A stretch of 64,000 nucleotides of DNA, from positions 1 through 64,000 of the forward strand of contig NZ_JZTW01000011.1 in the NCBI RefSeq assembly GCF_000962805.1. Reading direction: 5' to 3'. The position numbers were made by a program, and so were the translations under genes. The notes under the pieces were generated by a model. That model had not been told where the DNA came from. It ran no database searches and saw nothing but the letters and a program-made list of their open reading frames with translations. Of this stretch, positions 18,939 to 27,511 are shown one piece after another; positions within the stretch are counted from its first letter, which is position 1, and every line of letters begins with the position of its first letter. This stretch comes from Pseudarthrobacter chlorophenolicus (GTDB taxonomy: Bacteria > Actinomycetota > Actinomycetes > Actinomycetales > Micrococcaceae).

Positions 18939-20159
18939 CTAGCCGGCGATGGCGTTGCCGGCGAGGGTGGCTTCAATGACTGCCGGCGAAAGCACGTGCT
19001 GGGTGACCATCTGGCTGGCCCCCAGGATGGCCGCCTGGCCGCCGGCCATGGAAATGCCGATACGCAGGTGCGTGGTGGCCAGCGGCAGCGACCGCCGGTA
19101 GACCACTTCACGGATGCCGGCCACCAGGTGCTCGCCGGCCTCCCCCACGCTCCCGCCAATAACGATCATGGACGGATTCAGCAGGTTGACCACGGTGGCC
19201 AGCACGTCCCCAACGTCCCGGCCCGCCTGGCGCAGCGCCTGGATGGCCTGCAGGTTACCTTCGGCCACGAGCCGCAGGACGTCGCCGCCCGTCTTTGCTT
19301 CCAGCCCATGGGCCTGGAGCTGGCGCGCGACGGCGGGACCTGACGCGAGCGCTTCCAGGCACCCGTAGTTGCCGCAACGGCACAGGACGTCGTCGCCGCG
19401 GGGGACGCGGACGTGGCCAAGGTCGCCGGCGGTGCCGTTGGCGCCGCGCTGCAGCTCGCCGCTGCTGATGATGCCGGCACCGATTCCCGTGGCCACCTTG
19501 ATGAAGAGGAAGTTCTGGTGCTCAGGCCAGTGCGCCGTGCGTTCGCCGAGCGCCATGATGTTCACGTCGTTGTCCACCAGCACGGGAACCGGCAGCTGCC
19601 GCTGGACGTAGGGGACGACGTCGAACCCGTCCCAGCCAGGCATGATGGGCGGCTTAACCGGGCGTCCGGTGTCATGCTCAACGGGGCCCGGAAGGCCGAT
19701 GCCGACGCCGGCGAGGTCGCCCAGCTCGCGTCCTGCTTCGGCCAGGAGTTCCTTGCCGGCGGCGATGACGCGGCCCAGGACAACGGCCGGGCCGTCCGCC
19801 ACTTCCTGCGCAAACCGTCGTTCGCCGAGGATGCTGCCGCCCAGGTCGGTCACGGCAACAATCACGTGGGTGGCGCCGACGTCGACGGCCAGCACCACGC
19901 GGGCCTCAGGCTTGAAGGCAAAGCGCGACGGCGGCCTGCCGCCGCTCGAATTCGCCTCGCCGGCCGGGCCCACGAGGCCGGAGCCGATGAGCGCGTCGAT
20001 GCGGGACGCCACGGTTGACCTCGCAAGCCCAGTGGTAAGGGCCAATTCGGCACGGGTCCGGGCCTGGCCATCGCGAAGGAGCTGGAACAGGTCACCAGCG
20101 CGCGAAAGGTTGCCGGCATCGGCTTCCCTTGCAGGCAATTTTCCTGTGGCTGGAGTCAT
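18939..20159 (-). CDS. ROK family transcriptional repressor
   Basis: A 406-aa protein. A winged helix at about 22-75 (TRAELALTTGLARSTVASRIDAL) precedes a ROK sugar-binding domain. The phosphate-loop residue Asp93 lies in AVDVGATHV, and a zinc motif reads CRCGNYGCLEALASG. The domain order is that of XylR/NagC-type repressors, not of a sugar kinase. I chose the ATG at 20159; the upstream extension covers the promoter. It is divergent from the 12.6-kb sugar operon and very probably represses it, releasing DNA when a sugar binds. Confidence 0.92.
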   Translation of the reverse strand: MTPATGKLPAREADAGNLSRAGDLFQLLRDGQARTRAELALTTGLARSTVASRIDALIGSGLVGPAGEANSSGGRPPSRFAFKPEARVVLAVDVGATHVIVAVTDLGGSILGERRFAQEVADGPAVVLGRVIAAGKELLAEAGRELGDLAGVGIGLPGPVEHDTGRPVKPPIMPGWDGFDVVPYVQRQLPVPVLVDNDVNIMALGERTAHWPEHQNFLFIKVATGIGAGIISSGELQRGANGTAGDLGHVRVPRGDDVLCRCGNYGCLEALASGPAVARQLQAHGLEAKTGGDVLRLVAEGNLQAIQALRQAGRDVGDVLATVVNLLNPSMIVIGGSVGEAGEHLVAGIREVVYRRSLPLATTHLRIGISMAGGQAAILGASQMVTQHVLSPAVIEATLAGNAIAG

Positions 20160-20215
20160 GTACAAGTCATAACACGCAGACTTGACGCTGTCACGAATAC
20201 AGAAGACTGATTTGA

Positions 20216-20260
20216 AGCAAACGACTTTTGCTTGACTCTCGTCAAAAGTAGTCCTAGGTT
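20216..20260 (+). promoter_or_regulatory. Promoter and nested operators of the sugar operon
   Basis: TTGACT (20232-20237), a 17-bp spacer and TAGGTT (20255-20260) make a good sigma-70-type promoter reading into the operon. Inverted repeats overlay it: TTGAC-TCTC-GTCAA (20232-20245), ACTTTTG/CAAAAGT (20224-20230 and 20243-20249) and AGCAAA-N5-TTTGCT (20216-20232). The first two cover the -35 box, so bound ROK repressor would block polymerase. Binding itself is inferred. Confidence 0.7.
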
Positions 20261-20352
20261 GTGACGGGAAGCACATCGCTCTTGCCGATGCAGCAGATTC
20301 ACGGCATCGATCACCTTTCGCATCCGAGTCCGCCTACAAAGAGGTAACTGAC

Positions 20353-21456
20353 TTGCCAAGCCAGACACAGCCCGCCGGAACTCCCCTCGGGGTAGGCATC
20401 CTGGGCGCCGGACCTGTCACCCAGGCCATCCACCTTCCCGCCCTCGCCCGGCTCCGCGACATCCTCGAAGTACGCCACATCATGGATGTGGATGAGTCCG
20501 TGGCCGCCTCAGTCGCCGCCCGCGTTGGCGCCACCTCCAGCAGCAGCATGGACGCGCTGCTCGGCGACGACACCGTGGACATCGTCGCCATCTGCAGCCC
20601 GCACCAGTTCCACGCCGAACAGGTCATCGCCGCCTGCCGGGCCGGCAAGAAGGCCGTCCTGTGTGAGAAGCCGTTCGCCATGAATGCAGACGAGGCGGCG
20701 CGCATCTCCGAGGTCAGCGCAGAAACAGGCGTTCCCATCGTGGTGGGTGCCATGCACACCTTCGATCCGGGCTGGCTCGCAGCAGAAGGGCACTGGGAAG
20801 ACCTGCCGGCGACGGCCCACACCATCCGCTCCTCCATCGTGCTTCCGCCCAACGCCAGGTTCGAAGACTTCGCCACGGAAATCGTGACGCGCCCCGCCAT
20901 GGGCACGCCGGACTACGCGGACATCGACGTCATCAAAGCCATGATGCAGGGCGGGATCATGGGGCTCGCCATCCATGACCTTCCCTTGGTCCGCCGTTTC
21001 ACCCCGGACTTCAAGGACATCCAGGTGCTGCAGGCCCGGCACGTCCAGCCCTTCGGCTACGCCATCTCACTGCGCACCCCCACGCGCACCATCGAACTGC
21101 GGGCCGCCATGAACAACACCTGGCAGCCGGAGTGGAGCTTCGAAGCCATTGCCGACCACAGTGCGCTGCGGATCGATTTCACTCCCTCCTACGTCCAGGC
21201 AGGTTCCGCCACTGCCACCTTCAGCCGGGGCACCGAAACCACCACTCTCGGCCCCTACAGCCACAACGGCTACGAGGGCGAGTGGCGCGAACTGGCAGAA
21301 CTGGCGCGCGGATCCAAACAGCCGCCGTCCGCACAGACCCTGATCGATGACCTCACCTTCGCCTTGGCCATCGCTGACGCCACAGTGGACAGTGTCGCCG
21401 CAGACCACCACCGCCGGCCCGGCGCGATTGCCGCAACCGCGGGAGCGTCAGCATGA
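20353..21456 (+). CDS. Gfo/Idh/MocA family oxidoreductase (first gene of the sugar operon)
   Basis: A 367-aa NAD(P)-dependent dehydrogenase-fold protein. The nucleotide-binding turn is GVGILGAGPVTQAIHLPAL (residues 13-31), the conserved EKP triad is at 105-107 (LCEKPFAM), and MGLAIHDLPLV carries the active-site His. The TTG at 20353 follows GAGG at 20341-20344; no better start is present. It overlaps the next gene by 4 bp. The likely role is oxidation or reduction of a sugar carbonyl in the 3-keto-glycoside scheme; direction and substrate are unknown. Confidence 0.88.
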   Translation: MPSQTQPAGTPLGVGILGAGPVTQAIHLPALARLRDILEVRHIMDVDESVAASVAARVGATSSSSMDALLGDDTVDIVAICSPHQFHAEQVIAACRAGKKAVLCEKPFAMNADEAARISEVSAETGVPIVVGAMHTFDPGWLAAEGHWEDLPATAHTIRSSIVLPPNARFEDFATEIVTRPAMGTPDYADIDVIKAMMQGGIMGLAIHDLPLVRRFTPDFKDIQVLQARHVQPFGYAISLRTPTRTIELRAAMNNTWQPEWSFEAIADHSALRIDFTPSYVQAGSATATFSRGTETTTLGPYSHNGYEGEWRELAELARGSKQPPSAQTLIDDLTFALAIADATVDSVAADHHRRPGAIAATAGASA

Positions 21457-22280
21457 GCGCCACGTACTCCGTCACAGCGACCCCCGGCGCTGAGGAGGCG
21501 GGCGCAGTCGCCCTGGCCGTAGCGTCGCTGCCGGCAACTTTCGGCCCGGCAGCGGACGGCGCCGCCACCCCGGACGTCGCCGCCATCGCCGGCGGACCCG
21601 GCTGGACCGCCGAGGTCCTGGACGCCATCGAATCCGGCAGCCGCGGCGTCCTGGTGGTCAACCCCGTCCCCGAGGACACCGCGCGGCTGTCCGCTGCCGC
21701 CGAAGCCGCGGGCACCGCCGTCGTCCTGGACCTGCGCTGGGCCTCCAACCCGGCGCTGGTCTCCCAGGACGGCGGCCCGGACGCCCGGGAAGCATTCCGG
21801 AGTGCGCTGGGCACGGCAGCCATGCTGGACAGCGTCGCGACGGCGGCCCCCGGCACGGACCCGCAGCGGCTCCTCGGCGAGCACCTCTCCGCGCTGCTGG
21901 AAGTGACAGGAACGCTCGAGGCCGTGTCCCTGCTGCAGAGCGGGACCAGCGGCTACACGTTCAGCGGGAGGCTCGCCAACGGCGCCCCGATGTCCGCCCA
22001 CGGCGTGCTGACCGCGGCCCGTCCCGCCGGCGTCGATATCCGGTTGTACACGGCCGACGGCGGCGTCAGTGTCCGGCTGCCCGAGCCGGCCGCCGCCTGG
22101 CCCGCCGAAGTCCGGGTCACCGGGCCGCACGGCGGACTTTTGCTGCCCACCCTGTACGAATCAGCCCACCGGACGGCCTGGCGCCGCCTCAAGGAGCACC
22201 TCACAGCCGGCACCCGGCCGGACGACCTCGCCCGGTTCGCCCGGCTGACCGACCTTTACGCAACTTTCGCTGACACGTAA
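21453..22280 (+). CDS. Degenerate Gfo/Idh/MocA-like partner protein
   Basis: A 275-aa protein with no clear family at first sight. Its middle (RGVLVVNPVPEDTARLSAAA, then EAAGTAVVLDLRW) lines up with the EKP region of the gene just upstream (KAVLCEKPFAMNADEAARIS, then ETGVPIVVG). The EKP lysine is replaced (VNP) and no GxGxxG loop is seen at the N-terminus. The C-terminal half resembles the Gfo/Idh beta-sheet domain. Start and upstream stop overlap (ATGA), which fits tight coupling and a heteromeric complex. My reading is a non-catalytic paralogue; the family link comes from visual alignment only. Confidence 0.55.
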   Translation: MSATYSVTATPGAEEAGAVALAVASLPATFGPAADGAATPDVAAIAGGPGWTAEVLDAIESGSRGVLVVNPVPEDTARLSAAAEAAGTAVVLDLRWASNPALVSQDGGPDAREAFRSALGTAAMLDSVATAAPGTDPQRLLGEHLSALLEVTGTLEAVSLLQSGTSGYTFSGRLANGAPMSAHGVLTAARPAGVDIRLYTADGGVSVRLPEPAAAWPAEVRVTGPHGGLLLPTLYESAHRTAWRRLKEHLTAGTRPDDLARFARLTDLYATFADT

Positions 22281-22389
22281 CCCGCCCTTCCGATACGCAA
22301 CCAACCAGCAGTCAAGTCCCACCTCCACTCTCAACGATGAGCAGGACCGCACCACAACGCAGCGCGCGGCGGTCCCGAAAGGACACACC

Positions 22390-23709
22390 ATGAACGCAAA
22401 CACCCACCAGAGCCGTTCCTTCTCCCGCAGGGGCTTCCTGGGCCTGACAGCAGCAGCTGCATCCGTGCCCCTCCTGGCGGCCTGCGGCGGAGGATCGGCA
22501 AGCCAGGGAGGAGGCGGCGCCGGCGGCGCCATCAAGTTCTGGGACATGCCGTGGGCCGCCCCGGCCTATAACGACGCTGCCAAGAAGATCGCTGAAGGCT
22601 TCTCGGGGGCGAACAGCAAGGCGACGTACCAGATCATCCAGTGGAACAACTTCTACCAGACGTTCTCCTCGGCCATCGCCTCGAAGACCGGCCCGGCAGT
22701 GTCCACCGGCGGCGGCTTCCAGGCCTTCCAGTTCGAGGAGCAGGGCCAGATTGCCTACGCGGACAAGGTCATCGAGAAGTTGAAGTCCAACGGCCAGTTC
22801 GATGACTTCCTTCCCGGAGTGGTTGAGCCGTTCAAGACATCCAAGGGCTACGTCGCCGTTCCGTGGCAGCTGGACATCCGCCCGCTCTGGTACCGCAAGT
22901 CCCTGTTCGAGAAAGCCGGCGTGGGAGTTCCCACCGACTGGGCATCCCTGCTCGAGGCGGGCAAGAAGCTCAAGGGCATCGGCGCCGTCGGCTTCGCCAC
23001 AGGTTCCGGTGCGGGCAACAACATCGGCAACCACCTGATGATCATGATGATGCTCAACAACGGCGGCGGTGTGTTCACCAAGGACGGTGAACTCGATGTC
23101 CTCAACGACCGCAACGTCGAAGCCGTCGAATTCCTGCTGGAACTGGTCTCCAACGGCGTCATCGATCCCGCGGCAGTCAGCTACACCACCGATAACCTCA
23201 ATGCGCAGTGGAAGGACGGCAAGGCCGCTTACGGCATGCTGACCCTGGGCGTTCCCGAGCGCGTGGGTGACACCTCCGGAGACATCGTAGTGGCAAGCCC
23301 CATCGCCGGTCCGCACGGTGACAAGGCGGCCCTGATCTTCCCGAACAACATCATGATGTACACCAACACCCCGTCGCAGGAAGCCTCGGAAGAGTTCGTG
23401 GTGTACTACCTGGGCAAGCTCAAGGAACTGTGGCAGCAGAAGCTCATGAACGCGCTCCCGGTCTTCAAGTCGATTACCGAAATGCCCGAGTTCACGGCCG
23501 ATCCCAACAACGTGAAGATCGTCAACGAATACGTGCCGATCGCCAAGACCTTCGCCTCCCAGGGCACAGCCCTCAGCGCCAACCTCGCAGCCCTCGACGG
23601 CGGCCAGGCCCTGAACCAGTTCACCCAGACCGTACTCACCGGCAAGACCGATGCAAAGTCTGCATTGACGGCCTTCGACACCGGGCTCAAGTCCGTCCTC
23701 AAGAAGTAG
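22390..23709 (+). CDS. ABC transporter sugar-binding lipoprotein
   Basis: A 439-aa family 1 extracellular solute-binding protein. A twin-arginine motif (SRRGFLGL, residues 12-19) and a lipobox (LLAAC, Cys32) indicate Tat export and lipid anchoring. The mature part has the usual maltose-binding-protein layout (IKFWDMPWAAPAYNDAAKK at the start). AAAGGA precedes the ATG by 7 bp. It feeds the two permeases that follow and should bind the glycoside or oligosaccharide the operon degrades. Confidence 0.92.
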   Translation: MNANTHQSRSFSRRGFLGLTAAAASVPLLAACGGGSASQGGGGAGGAIKFWDMPWAAPAYNDAAKKIAEGFSGANSKATYQIIQWNNFYQTFSSAIASKTGPAVSTGGGFQAFQFEEQGQIAYADKVIEKLKSNGQFDDFLPGVVEPFKTSKGYVAVPWQLDIRPLWYRKSLFEKAGVGVPTDWASLLEAGKKLKGIGAVGFATGSGAGNNIGNHLMIMMMLNNGGGVFTKDGELDVLNDRNVEAVEFLLELVSNGVIDPAAVSYTTDNLNAQWKDGKAAYGMLTLGVPERVGDTSGDIVVASPIAGPHGDKAALIFPNNIMMYTNTPSQEASEEFVVYYLGKLKELWQQKLMNALPVFKSITEMPEFTADPNNVKIVNEYVPIAKTFASQGTALSANLAALDGGQALNQFTQTVLTGKTDAKSALTAFDTGLKSVLKK

Positions 23710-23720
23710 GCGCCGGCACC

Positions 23721-24683
23721 ATGTCCTCCACTACAGCGCAGTCCGGCCTGGCCCGGGCCCGCAAGGGACTTGCTCCCGGCGGGGCCGGGGGCGGGTCACT
23801 GAACCGGAAGAGCAAGCTTTCGGCGCAGACCTCCAGGACTTTCTTCTGGCTCCTGCTCCCGTCCGTGATCCTGCTGGTCCTGATCCACGGGTACCCGCTC
23901 TTTCAGGCCGGGATCCAGGCCACCCACGACGGCAACCTGATCGCCACCGGAAACTTCGTAGGCATCGAAAACTTCCAGCAGGTCCTCTCCTCGCCGGCGT
24001 TCTGGAAAGCCGCCCAGTTCACCCTTTGGTTCACCATTGTGGGCGTCTTCGGATCCTGGGCCGTCGGACTGGGGCTGGCTCTCCTGCTGCGGACCAAGAT
24101 CCCCGCCGGCGGGACATTCAAGGTCCTCCTGCTCCTGCCCTGGGTGGTGCCGATCGTGGTCTCCTCGACCGCCTGGAACTGGCTGGTGGCCACCCCGGAC
24201 AGCCTCATTCCCTCCATATTCCGAAACCTCGGCCTGGGCACGCCGCTGTTCCTGGCCGACCCCACGCTCGCTGCCGTCACGGTCATGATCTTTAAGGTCT
24301 GGGTTTCCTTTCCTTTCATGATGATGATGATCTCCGCAGCCCTGGCCTCCGTGGACAGCACTGTCTACGAAGCAGCGAGCATGGACGGAGCATCCCGGTT
24401 CCAGCAGTTCACCCAGATCACCCTGCCGCTGATCGCCCGTTCCACGTACATCAGCTGGATCCTGATGACCATCTTCTGTGTCAACGACTTCCCCACCATC
24501 TACCTGCTCACCGGCGGCGGACCCGTTGACGCCACCACATCCTTGGTGGTCCTGGCGTACCGCACCGTCTTCCAGGACTTCGCCACCGGCCCCGGCGTCG
24601 CCATCGCCTTCCTCATGACCATCACGTTGGTGGTCGTCTCGGTCATCCTGTACCGCCAGATCCGAAAGTCGAGCGTAGAATAA
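23721..24683 (+). CDS. ABC sugar transporter permease (MalF-like)
   Basis: A 320-aa inner-membrane permease with six hydrophobic segments. The EAA loop that docks the ATPase reads YEAASMDGASRFQQFTQITL. The ATG at 23721 (MSSTTAQSG) is preferred; the open frame upstream merely shadows the binding-protein gene. Its stop overlaps the next start (TAATG). No ATPase gene is present in the operon, so a shared MsiK-type ATPase is likely. Confidence 0.92.
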   Translation: MSSTTAQSGLARARKGLAPGGAGGGSLNRKSKLSAQTSRTFFWLLLPSVILLVLIHGYPLFQAGIQATHDGNLIATGNFVGIENFQQVLSSPAFWKAAQFTLWFTIVGVFGSWAVGLGLALLLRTKIPAGGTFKVLLLLPWVVPIVVSSTAWNWLVATPDSLIPSIFRNLGLGTPLFLADPTLAAVTVMIFKVWVSFPFMMMMISAALASVDSTVYEAASMDGASRFQQFTQITLPLIARSTYISWILMTIFCVNDFPTIYLLTGGGPVDATTSLVVLAYRTVFQDFATGPGVAIAFLMTITLVVVSVILYRQIRKSSVE

Positions 24684-25573
24684 TGAGCGCAGTACTCCAC
24701 GCCCACCCAGAATCCGGCCCCGTACTTGGAGTCGACGAGGGCAAACCACGCAAGGTTCTCTCCGAAGCAGGCATGCGCGGACGCTGGTGGCGTTTCGTCC
24801 TGATCCTGGTCATCACCGCCATTGTGCTGGTTCCGATCATGGTCACGGTGGTCCTGGCGCTCACGCCGGCCCCGAACAGCACTGCCACCGGCCTTACCCT
24901 GGAGAACATCACCGGCATCTTCTCCAAGACCCTCGCCGGCACCTGGCTGCAGAACAGCCTGATCACCACGCTCGCCACGGTGTTCGTGTCCGTCGCTGTG
25001 GCTGCCCCCGCCGGGTACGTCCTGTCCCGGGGCCGTTCCAGGGCAGTCTCCGGCTACTCCCTGCTTCTGTTCGTCATGCAGTCCCTGCCCATCATCACTT
25101 CCGTGGTTCCGCTGTTCATCCTGTTCGCCGCCATGGGCCTGGTGGATAACCTCATGGGCCTGACGATCATTTACGTTGGGTCAACCATGACCGTGGCCAC
25201 CTGGATGATGGCCGCCTACTTCGACTCCATCCCCATCAGCCTCGAGGAAGCGTCCTGGATCGACGGCTGCTCAGTCTTCGGCTCCTTCACCAAAGTGGTG
25301 CTCCGCAACTCCCTCCCGGGAATCCTGTCCACCGCAATCTTTGCCTTCCTCCTGGCCTGGAACGACTACCTGGTAGCCATCGTGTTCCTGCGCTCCAACG
25401 AAATCTTCACCCTCCCCATGGGCGTGCAGTCCTTCTTCCAACAGAACAACACCGACTGGTCCGGAGTCATGGCCCTCGCCGTGATCATGATGCTCCCGCC
25501 CATCATCGTCTTCGCCACCCTGAACAAGTACTTCAGCGTGGGCGGCATCGGCGGATCCCTCGCCGGCCGCTAG
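24683..25573 (+). CDS. ABC sugar transporter permease (MalG-like)
   Basis: A 296-aa permease with six hydrophobic segments and the EAA loop LEEASWIDGCSVFGSFTKVV. It overlaps the previous gene by one base, which implies translational coupling. With the upstream permease it should form the heterodimeric channel of a carbohydrate importer. Confidence 0.92.
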   Translation: MSAVLHAHPESGPVLGVDEGKPRKVLSEAGMRGRWWRFVLILVITAIVLVPIMVTVVLALTPAPNSTATGLTLENITGIFSKTLAGTWLQNSLITTLATVFVSVAVAAPAGYVLSRGRSRAVSGYSLLLFVMQSLPIITSVVPLFILFAAMGLVDNLMGLTIIYVGSTMTVATWMMAAYFDSIPISLEEASWIDGCSVFGSFTKVVLRNSLPGILSTAIFAFLLAWNDYLVAIVFLRSNEIFTLPMGVQSFFQQNNTDWSGVMALAVIMMLPPIIVFATLNKYFSVGGIGGSLAGR

Positions 25574-25615
25574 CCTGCCCCATAACCTAGCCACACGACA
25601 CCTGATAGGAAACCC

Positions 25616-26362
25616 ATGTCTTATTCGCTCCAGCTCTACACCCTGCGCAACGCCATCGCTGAGGACCTGCCCGGCACCATCAGGAAGGTCGCGGAGATCG
25701 GCTTCACGCAGGTTGAGCCGTACAACTTCGTGGCCACGGCAGAGGAGCTCGGCGCGGCCCTGAAGGAGAACGGGCTCACCGCACCCTCCGGCCATGCGCC
25801 GCTGCTGTCCCAGGACCAGGATGAGATCTTCGCCGCGGCCAAGGAACTGGGCATCTCCACGGTGATCGATCCTTACCTCCCGGCGGAGCACTGGCAGGAC
25901 GCCGAAACCATCCAGGCCACCGCCGCCAAACTCAACGCCGCAGCGAAGAAAGGCGCCGAATACGGCATCACCGTCGGGTACCACAACCACGCCTGGGAAC
26001 TGCAGTCCAGCATCGAGGGACGCACCGCGCTGGAGTACTTCGAGTCCCTGCTGGATCCGGAACTGGTCCTTGAAGTGGACACCTACTGGGTGGCCGTGGG
26101 CGGCCAGGACCCCGTGGACATCCTCACCAAACTCGGTGACCGGGTGAAGTTCATCCACATCAAGGACGGCAACCTGACCACGGACACCAAAGCCCAGCAG
26201 CCCGCCGGGCAAGGCAAGGTCCCCGTCCTGGACGTGATCGCCGCGGCAAAGTCCCTCGAAGTTGGTGTGGTGGAATTCGACGACTACTCAGGGGACATCT
26301 TCGACGGCATCAGCCAAAGCCTCGCGTACCTGAACGCCGCAGCAGAAGGAGCCAAAGCATGA
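25616..26362 (+). CDS. Sugar phosphate isomerase/epimerase family TIM-barrel protein (1)
   Basis: A 248-aa xylose-isomerase-like TIM barrel. Candidate metal ligands sit at strand ends: Glu in HNHAWEL, Asp in VLEVDTYW, His in KFIHIKD and Glu in VVEFDD. In levoglucosan and C-glycoside pathways, proteins of this family catalyse elimination or hydration of 3-keto-sugars rather than phosphosugar isomerisation. That is the likely role here. It overlaps the following oxidoreductase by 4 bp (ATGA). Confidence 0.85.
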   Translation: MSYSLQLYTLRNAIAEDLPGTIRKVAEIGFTQVEPYNFVATAEELGAALKENGLTAPSGHAPLLSQDQDEIFAAAKELGISTVIDPYLPAEHWQDAETIQATAAKLNAAAKKGAEYGITVGYHNHAWELQSSIEGRTALEYFESLLDPELVLEVDTYWVAVGGQDPVDILTKLGDRVKFIHIKDGNLTTDTKAQQPAGQGKVPVLDVIAAAKSLEVGVVEFDDYSGDIFDGISQSLAYLNAAAEGAKA

Positions 26363-27480
26363 GTTTCGCACCATCCACCCACAAGGGGCCGGTCGGCGTT
26401 GCAGTCATCGGCGCGGGCAACATCTCCAAGCAGTACCTGGACAACCTGACGGTCTTCCCCGACCTGAAAGTCCTCGTCATCGCCGACCTCTTCGAAGATG
26501 CGGCCGAAGCCCGCGCCAAGGAATACGGCATCCCCGAATGGGGCGGCCCGGACAAAGCACTGAACCACCCCGACGTCGAAATCATCGTCAACCTCACCAT
26601 CCCCGCCGCCCACGTGGAGGTGGCCACCGCGGCGGTGAACGCCGGCAAGCACGTCTGGACCGAAAAGCCGTTCAGCCTGGACCGCGAATCAGGGCTTGGC
26701 CTGCTCAAGGCCGCCGACGCCGCAGGTATCCGCCTCGGAACCGCCCCGGACACGTTCCTGGGCGCCGGGATCCAAACCGCGCTTCGGCTCATCCAGCGCG
26801 GCGACATCGGCACCCCGCTGACCGCCATGACTACCTTCCAGACCCCCGGCCCGGAATCCTGGCACCCCAACCCCGCTTTCCTCTTCCAGCACGGTGCCGG
26901 CCCCTTGTTCGACATGGGCCCGTACTACCTCACCACCCTGGTCCAGGCCTTCGGCTCCATCCGCAAGGTGGCCGCCGTCGGATCCAAAGCCAAAGAGGTC
27001 CGCGTCATCGGCTCCGGACCCAAGGCCGGCGAGGAATTCACCGTTGAGGTTCCCACCCACGTCTCAGCGATGGCGCAGTTCGAATCCGGCGCCTCTTCAC
27101 ACAGCGTCTTTTCCTTCGAATCCCCCCGCGCCCGGATGGGTTTCGTGGAGATCACTGGCACGGAAGCCACCATCTCCCTGCCGGACCCCAACTACTTCAC
27201 CGGCGACATCAAGCTCTGGCGCGCCGGCGACGAGGACTGGACCACCATCCCGGCCACCGGCCCTGCCAACGGCCGCGGTATGGGCGCCCTGGACATGGCC
27301 CGCGCCATCCGCGCCGGCGCGCCCCACCGCGCCACCGGCGACCTCGCGTACCACGTGCTGGACAGCATGGTCTCAATCTCCGAATCCATCGACTCCGGAA
27401 CCTTCGTGAACGTCGAAAGCTCAGCTCCGGTTTCCACAGCCCTCCCCGAGGACTGGGCCCCGGAAACCGCAACTCTCTAG
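26359..27480 (+). CDS. Gfo/Idh/MocA family oxidoreductase (2)
   Basis: A 373-aa dehydrogenase-fold protein. Residues 13-22 (GVAVIGAGNI) bind the nucleotide, EKP lies at 102-104, and GAGPLFDMGPYYLTTLVQ is the substrate-side signature of one Gfo/Idh subgroup. It is coupled to the TIM-barrel gene upstream. In a 3-keto-glucose scheme it could reduce the released 3-keto-sugar to the hexose (inference). Confidence 0.9.
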   Translation: MSFAPSTHKGPVGVAVIGAGNISKQYLDNLTVFPDLKVLVIADLFEDAAEARAKEYGIPEWGGPDKALNHPDVEIIVNLTIPAAHVEVATAAVNAGKHVWTEKPFSLDRESGLGLLKAADAAGIRLGTAPDTFLGAGIQTALRLIQRGDIGTPLTAMTTFQTPGPESWHPNPAFLFQHGAGPLFDMGPYYLTTLVQAFGSIRKVAAVGSKAKEVRVIGSGPKAGEEFTVEVPTHVSAMAQFESGASSHSVFSFESPRARMGFVEITGTEATISLPDPNYFTGDIKLWRAGDEDWTTIPATGPANGRGMGALDMARAIRAGAPHRATGDLAYHVLDSMVSISESIDSGTFVNVESSAPVSTALPEDWAPETATL

Positions 27481-27511
27481 CTCAGCCACCAGGAAGCAGC
27501 AGGAACACGCC

